Part shown: piece by piece, positions 21,936 through 24,473 of the stretch | Numbering within the stretch: the first letter of the stretch is position 1 | Layout: the number at the start of each line of letters is the position of its first letter | IMG/VR virus record: IMGVR_UViG_3300022074_000362 | Span: 1-24,473 of that record | Source: a virus | Length of the DNA: 24,473 nt | Reading direction: 5' to 3' (one strand) | The notes under the pieces: generated by a model | The model's database searches: none | Seen by the model: only the letters and a program-made list of their open reading frames with translations | What the model was told of the DNA's origin: nothing | Position numbers and translations under genes: made by a program

Positions 21936-22437
21936 CCGTAAATTAACTAATCGACAGCGAGAGTTTGCTAAATACTTTGTTGAAGGCATTTACTCGAATG
22001 CTGAGTGTGCAAGAAAGGCAGGATTCTCTCCTACCGTTGCTCATATTCAAGCATCAAAATTGATCAATGGCAGAGATTTTCCTCATGTGCTTGAGTACAT
22101 TAAGGAACTTCGTGAAGAAAGGGAGCGTCGTTATGGCGTTACCTTAGTGGGCCAGATGAAACGTCTTGATGAGCTATCTCGAGCGGCTGAAGATGCCAAC
22201 CAATTTTCTGCAGCGATTAACGCAGAAAAGATTAGGTCTGCTTTAGGTGGATTAACTATTGATCGTCGTGAGACCACCAATAAATTAGATGATCTGTCTA
22301 GAGCGGAAGTCATAGCAAGATTGATTGATCTACAGAAAAAGTATCCAACGGCTTTCATCGACGGAGAGTTCAAAGATGTCACGGGGACCGGAAGCGAACT
22401 TTTGGAACACAATTCGCAAAAATCTTCCAAAGGGTAG
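21895..22437 (+). CDS. terS: Terminase small subunit (TerS, Terminase_2-like)
   Basis: This protein recognises phage DNA at the packaging site and delivers it to the large subunit. Of 180 residues, about 17-80 contain the family-like L-T-N-R-Q-R-E-F-A-K-Y-F-V-E-G and N-A-E-C-A-R-K-A-G-F-S-P-T-V-A-H, an HTH-type DNA-binding domain. A helical oligomerisation region follows (G-V-T-L-V-G-Q-M-K-R-L-D-E-L) with A-I-N-A-E-K-I-R-S-A-L-G-G-L. The start ATG has AGGAAG 7 bases ahead. The large subunit is not next to it here. The repeat cluster upstream and within its 5' end is a candidate recognition site. Confidence 0.85.
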   Translation: MNDKVVTKIEERNDRKLTNRQREFAKYFVEGIYSNAECARKAGFSPTVAHIQASKLINGRDFPHVLEYIKELREERERRYGVTLVGQMKRLDELSRAAEDANQFSAAINAEKIRSALGGLTIDRRETTNKLDDLSRAEVIARLIDLQKKYPTAFIDGEFKDVTGTGSELLEHNSQKSSKG

Positions 22438-22813
22438 TCAAGCTTGGCGATTAGAAAACCGTGTTGCGGCAGGGATGCCTGACTGTTACATCATGATTGA
22501 TGGCTATCCATTGTGGATTGAGTTGAAAGTAACAAAATCTAATAGCGTGAAGCTATCACCACAACAAATCGCTTGGCATATGGCTCATAGTCACGCAGGA
22601 GGCCATAGTTTGATCTTAGTTAAGCGGTCTACCACGGGATGCCTATTTTTATTTGAGGGCCGTGGAGCGCGGGACGTTGCCTCTCAGGGCCTGCTTTCGG
22701 AGGCTATTTTTTCTGGGGTCGGGGTTCGAGAAGCTATAGACGCGGCTATCGGGTCGGTTCGGGATCATTTCGGGGCCTTATTCGGGTCGGGTTCGGGTCG
22801 GGTTCGGGGATAG
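22376..22813 (+). CDS. PD-(D/E)XK nuclease (VRR-NUC/resolvase-like) with repeat-encoded tail
   Basis: The ATG at 22376 has GGAG 9 bases ahead; a longer frame to 22325 lacks a better site. The gene overlaps the terminase gene by 62 bases. The core, R-L-E-N-R-V-A-A-G-M-P-D36-C-Y, then W-I-E49-L-K51-V, then K-L-S-P-Q63-Q, is the G-x-P-D...E-x-K...Q pattern of VRR-NUC-type nucleases, which cut branched or flap DNA or resolve junctions. The last residues (F-G-S-G-S-G-R-V-R-G) are encoded by the TTCGGG repeat and are probably not part of the fold. Beside a terminase gene it may process DNA for packaging or recombination. Confidence 0.87.
   Translation: MSRGPEANFWNTIRKNLPKGSQAWRLENRVAAGMPDCYIMIDGYPLWIELKVTKSNSVKLSPQQIAWHMAHSHAGGHSLILVKRSTTGCLFLFEGRGARDVASQGLLSEAIFSGVGVREAIDAAIGSVRDHFGALFGSGSGRVRG
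22749..22809. repeat. TTCGGG array A, at and in the 3' end of the nuclease gene
   Basis: Imperfect repeats begin at 22749 (TCGGG, TCGG, TTCGGG). The regular part is 22781-22808: TTCGGG, TCGGG, TTCGGG, TCGGG, TTCGGG. It has five GGG runs on the plus strand with 2-3 base loops, enough for a G-quadruplex. Translated, it makes the Gly/Ser/Arg tail of the nuclease, whose stop is at 22811. Confidence 0.9.
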
Positions 22814-22826
22814 ATAAACAAAAATT

Positions 22827-22848
22827 AAGCCCCCGCGAACGGGGGCTT
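22827..22848 (-). terminator. Terminator hairpin with UUCG/CGAA tetraloop
   Basis: Nine perfect pairs (AAGCCCCCG with CGGGGGCTT) surround a tetraloop at 22836-22839. On the minus strand the loop is TTCG and the stem is followed by AATTTTTG, so it is best as a terminator for minus-strand RNA. The stem without a T run could also slow plus-strand RNA from the nuclease gene. Confidence 0.8.
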
Positions 22849-22856
22849 GGGGTGAC

Positions 22857-22874
22857 AGTAGTTGGAGGACTACT
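22857..22874. other. Perfect hairpin displaying GGAGG in its loop
   Basis: On the plus strand AGTAGT pairs with ACTACT around the loop TGGAGG. The next plus-strand ATG (22889) is 20 bases beyond the GGAGG, and its frame is antisense to a real gene, so it is not an obvious ribosome site. Purpose unknown. Confidence 0.55.
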
Positions 22875-22896
22875 AAAACGGATTGTCCATGAAAAA

Positions 22897-22915
22897 GGCC
22901 CTAGTGTCTAGGGCC
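22897..22915 (-). terminator. Terminator of the 22928-23823 minus-strand cassette
   Basis: GGCCCTAG pairs with CTAGGGCC around a 3-base loop. On the minus strand it is followed by TTTTTC. It lies 12 bases after the stop of the 58-aa gene. Confidence 0.85.
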
Positions 22916-22927
22916 GTAGGCTTTTGG

Positions 22928-23104
22928 TTAAGCTTTAACTATCTTTTGTTTTTTGTCATACCGTATAAAGATGTTCGGCAAATTGTCCCGGATGCTCAAA
23001 TAAGAACCGCTAACCGCGCACACAAAATCCTTTCCGGTGCGCCAATCAGCTAACGCTGCTTTTTTACTCTTATAGTCGCGCCCGTAGGCTGGTAGTACTG
23101 TCAT
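22928..23104 (-). CDS. Small conserved-type phage protein (58 aa)
   Basis: An uninterrupted 59-codon frame starts on the stop of the upstream gene (ATGA). The protein MTVLPAYGRDYKSKKAALAD continues with W-R-T-G-K-D-F-V and ends N-I-F-I-R-Y-D-K-K-Q-K. The P-A-Y-G-R-D-Y-K-S-K-K motif is one I associate with a common tiny phage protein of unknown function. Its coupling to the larger gene and the terminator just past its stop argue strongly that it is expressed. Confidence 0.8.
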   Translation of the reverse strand: MTVLPAYGRDYKSKKAALADWRTGKDFVCAVSGSYLSIRDNLPNIFIRYDKKQKIVKA

Positions 23105-23823
23105 GATGATACCCTCGCTATCAATTCTGGATTGTCGATAATAAAAGGCGAATCCGATTTTTTCGCCTCATGTCCTTTCACGCGTAACCCGATGACGTCA
23201 TCGACGCGCTCGAGGTTCGCGATATCCGATAAATCGCCATCGTACACGTCACGCCCTAAAAACGTTTTAGGTAGTCCGCCGCGGAATACCGCGGTTATTG
23301 GGACGCGATGCGCTAAGGCTTTTTTAACCTGATTCTGGAATCCGTCCGCCATGGAATAAGAAAACATTAACCGATAATTACTAGGCGTTTTGCCTAATCG
23401 GTTGGCGCGTTTCGTGTAGTCATAAGAAAACAAGGCGCGAAACTCATCCGCAAAATCGAGATAGTTTTCCCAAGGAATATCTGAAAGAACATTTAACCGC
23501 GTTACCGGTACGACGTTTTGCCGGTCGCACAAATTGATAAAGTTGTGCAGTTCTCTTTTGAGCATAGCCAGAAACTTGTCTTGGTCTGAGTGCCATAGAT
23601 TGGTTCGCGTTTGCCGTCCGTCGATAACATTCTGCATAATGCCGCGACCGCTCGAGCGCAAGCAATCATTCGCGCACTCTGCCAACCAACGTGCAGGACA
23701 AATAATGTCGTCAGGCATCAACGACAAGGAAAGGATGCGGATACTGGACCCGCCGATTAAGCTTTTTTCCGATTTCGCAACTTTGGTATTGGTTGCGTCG
23801 ATTGATGATAAACGGGAAAACAT
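23101..23823 (-). CDS. Conserved phage protein resembling the GP88-type family (240 aa)
   Basis: A three-cysteine cluster C42-x7-C50-x3-C54 in I-I-C-P-A-R-W-L-A-E-C-A-N-D-C is followed by V-T-R-L-N-V-L-S-D-I-P-W-E. Further motifs are F-S-Y-D-Y-T-K and S-N-Y-R-L-M-F-S, then A-V-F-R-G near residue 180 and V-I-G-L-R-V-K-G-H-E-A-K-K. This order is like a group of phage proteins called gene-product 88-like, whose role is unknown; I am fairly, not fully, sure of the link. The Cys cluster could hold metal or Fe-S. It is the first gene of a self-contained cassette, with its own promoter and the TTTGGAGGTTTT ribosome site directly before the ATG. Confidence 0.78.
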   Translation of the reverse strand: MFSRLSSIDATNTKVAKSEKSLIGGSSIRILSLSLMPDDIICPARWLAECANDCLRSSGRGIMQNVIDGRQTRTNLWHSDQDKFLAMLKRELHNFINLCDRQNVVPVTRLNVLSDIPWENYLDFADEFRALFSYDYTKRANRLGKTPSNYRLMFSYSMADGFQNQVKKALAHRVPITAVFRGGLPKTFLGRDVYDGDLSDIANLERVDDVIGLRVKGHEAKKSDSPFIIDNPELIARVSS

Positions 23824-23851
23824 AAAACCTCCAAATATTAGTTACCCTCGC

Positions 23852-23882
23852 ATATTACATCACATTACATCACAACAAACAA
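23852..23882 (-). promoter_or_regulatory. P2: promoter-like element related to P1
   Basis: On the minus strand: TTGTTT (23882-23877), 19-base spacer, TAATAT (23857-23852), then GCG and a GGGTAACT leader almost the same as that of P1. As in P1, the -35 is preceded by GC. The -35 is weaker than in P1. Assignment leans on the shared layout. Confidence 0.6.
23854..23873. repeat. Two tandem copies of ATTACATCAC in the P2 spacer
   Basis: The exact 10-mers at 23854-23863 and 23864-23873 fall between the -35 and -10 of P2 and overlap the -10, one helical turn apart. That is a good position for a repressor or activator site, or the copies arose by slippage. Confidence 0.75.
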
Positions 23883-23889
23883 GCTCTTT

Positions 23890-23936
23890 TTCGGTTCGGG
23901 TTCGGGTTCGGGTTCGGGTTCGGGTTCGGGTTCGGG
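23890..23936. repeat. TTCGGG array B: seven perfect tandem hexamers
   Basis: A partial TTCGG is followed by seven uninterrupted TTCGGG units (23895-23936). The plus strand has seven GGG runs separated by TTC, a near copy of the vertebrate telomere unit GGGTTA and well able to form a G-quadruplex. The array lies 12 bases upstream of the P2 -35 and just downstream of two minus-strand terminators. Confidence 0.97.
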
Positions 23937-23948
23937 TTCTATAAATAA

Positions 23949-23970
23949 AAAACACGCAAACGCGTGTTTT
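23949..23970 (-). terminator. Second terminator of the 24051-24338 cassette
   Basis: AAAACACGC pairs with GCGTGTTTT (9 pairs, loop AAAC). On the minus strand it is followed by further T residues (TTATTTAT), and on the plus strand the stem itself ends in TTTT, so it can act in both directions. Confidence 0.8.
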
Positions 23971-24015
23971 ACTAATACTTAATCTAAAGACAAAGAACAA
24001 AGCAACAGATAAAAA

Positions 24016-24035
24016 AGAGGGCCTCCCGGCCCTCT
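24016..24035 (-). terminator. First terminator of the 24051-24338 cassette
   Basis: AGAGGGCC pairs with GGCCCTCT around TCCC. On the minus strand it is followed by TTTTT. It lies 15 bases past the stop of the 95-aa gene; a second terminator follows 45 bases on. Confidence 0.85.
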
Positions 24036-24050
24036 CTGCTTACTCCTGCG

Positions 24051-24338
24051 TTAAATGTTGTTTATCATCTCGCGAACGCGCGCGTCTATTTCTTCTGGCA
24101 TTTCAATTTCGTCATGCTCGAATGTGTTACAAGCGTTCATGTTCAAACCATAGAACCGTGCACACTGTGCAATGAACGGCATATGCTCAATGACCAAGGC
24201 GCGATTGTGCGTGTCCAAAGGCGCGAACGCACGATGGCATTCTGCAAGAGCCTGCTCGAGCTCATAATGGCGCGAGTCCGCGATGCCAGCATCGTAAAAC
24301 AACTCTCTCAACTTATTCTCAAAACGATTATCTCTCAT
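24051..24338 (-). CDS. Hypothetical protein in its own cassette (95 aa)
   Basis: A mainly helical, acidic protein: MRDNRFENKLRELFYDAGIA, then H-Y-E-L-E-Q-A-L-A-E-C-H-R-A-F-A-P-L and P-F-I-A-Q-C-A-R-F-Y-G-L-N-M-N, ending E-E-I-D-A-R-V-R-E-M-I-N-N-I. Two cysteines and several histidines are present, with no clear metal site. No family is recognised. It has its own promoter candidates, a structured leader and a double terminator, so it is an independent unit. Confidence 0.75.
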   Translation of the reverse strand: MRDNRFENKLRELFYDAGIADSRHYELEQALAECHRAFAPLDTHNRALVIEHMPFIAQCARFYGLNMNACNTFEHDEIEMPEEIDARVREMINNI

Positions 24339-24339
24339 T

Positions 24340-24373
24340 TTAGTTCTCCAACTAAGACGGGCGGAATTGCCCG
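24340..24373 (-). promoter_or_regulatory. Structured leader: 5' GC hairpin plus hairpin with Shine-Dalgarno in loop
   Basis: On the minus strand CGGGC pairs with GCCCG (24373-24358, 6-base loop). Then TTAGTT pairs with AACTAA (24355-24340) around the loop GGAG, which is the ribosome site. The start ATG follows one base after the second stem. Confidence 0.65.
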
Positions 24374-24378
24374 ACCCT

Positions 24379-24408
24379 TTTATGATACATGATGCTACAT
24401 AATGTTAA
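24379..24408 (-). promoter_or_regulatory. P3a: proximal promoter candidate for the 95-aa gene
   Basis: On the minus strand: TTAACA (24408-24403), 18 bases, CATAAA (24384-24379). RNA would begin near GGG at 24377-24375, placing the GC hairpin at its 5' end. The -10 is weak (four of six). Confidence 0.45.
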
Positions 24409-24415
24409 AGCTTTT

Positions 24416-24437
24416 TTCGGTTCGGGTTCGGGTCGGG
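24416..24437. repeat. TTCGGG array C: short degenerate array
   Basis: TTCGG, TTCGGG, TTCGGG, TCGGG. As in array B it is joined to a run of T's and an AGC (reading toward lower coordinates) just upstream of a minus-strand promoter candidate. It has three GGG runs plus one GG. Confidence 0.9.
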
Positions 24438-24443
24438 CTTAAT

Positions 24444-24472
24444 ATTATATACATGGTGCGGTTCATCGTGAA
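24444..24472 (-). promoter_or_regulatory. P3b: distal promoter candidate with perfect TATAAT
   Basis: On the minus strand: TTCACG (24472-24467), 17 bases, TATAAT (24449-24444). RNA starting near 24437 would carry array C in its leader as a CCCGAA-type repeat. The element sits at the window edge, so its upstream context is unseen. Confidence 0.5.
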
Positions 24473-24473
24473 C

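Noticed and set aside
22889-23053. Plus-strand ORF of 54 codons starting MKKALVSRAVGFW, hydrophobic
   Set aside because: It runs antisense to the well-supported 58-aa gene, begins inside a terminator hairpin, and its nearest GGAGG is 20 bases away.
23534-23944. Plus-strand ORF of 136 codons ending in alternating Arg-Val
   Set aside because: Antisense to the GP88-like gene; the R-V run is only the TTCGGG array read in another frame.
22749-24437. TTCGGG arrays as a CRISPR array or true telomere
   Set aside because: There are no spacers between units, so it is not CRISPR. The arrays are short, internal and repeated three times, unlike a chromosome end.

Overview
The window looks like roughly half of a tailed double-stranded DNA phage genome (Caudoviricetes). 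It is gene-dense, with ATGA and TAATG start/stop overlaps, and carries many very small ORFs. Its hallmark genes are a T4-type lysozyme, a family A DNA polymerase, a small terminase subunit and large Ala/Gln/Gly-rich virion proteins. Protein style and moderate base composition resemble marine podovirus-like phages of Proteobacteria; that is inference, and the host cannot be named. I see no integrase, tRNA, rRNA, CRISPR array or insertion sequence. Large terminase, portal, capsid and most tail genes are absent and presumably lie outside the window.

Layout. (1) 1-6719, plus strand: the end of a virion gene cassette, with three consecutive large putative internal virion/DNA-ejection proteins and a GH24 lysozyme whose catalytic Asp is replaced by Cys. 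(2) 6716-13492, minus strand: the replication module. Read in transcription order it holds a coiled-coil protein, a putative ssDNA-binding protein with an acidic tail, a stem-loop, an archaeo-eukaryotic-type primase, a small HTH protein, a UvrD-like SF1 helicase, a small conserved protein and a PolA with Leu at the 762 position. (3) 13584-17738, plus strand: a SNF2-type helicase, a small coupled ORF and an 842-residue protein with a phage 'polyvalent protein' signature. (4) 17704-21551, minus strand: a tightly coupled run of about fourteen tiny genes behind one strong sigma70-like promoter, ending with a ribbon-helix-helix gene and a terminator, plus one further small ORF beyond that terminator. 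Three of these tiny genes are only 52 to 58 residues long and easy to overlook. (5) 21552-21894: a control region with a T/A-rich tract and many GTAAC/GTTAC repeats. (6) 21895-22813, plus strand: small terminase and a PD-(D/E)XK nuclease. (7) 22827-24472, minus strand: two self-contained transcription cassettes, each with promoter, gene(s) and double terminator, bounded by three arrays of the hexamer TTCGGG.

The most unusual feature is the TTCGGG/GGGTTC array family. The same G-quadruplex-capable repeat recurs at three cassette boundaries. Two arrays lie just upstream of minus-strand promoters, and the third has been absorbed into the 3' end of the nuclease gene. Also notable are a near-identical leader upstream of two distant minus-strand genes, a possible iteron cluster next to the terminase gene, and a replication module with an AEP primase and Leu762 PolA but no DnaB-type helicase in view.
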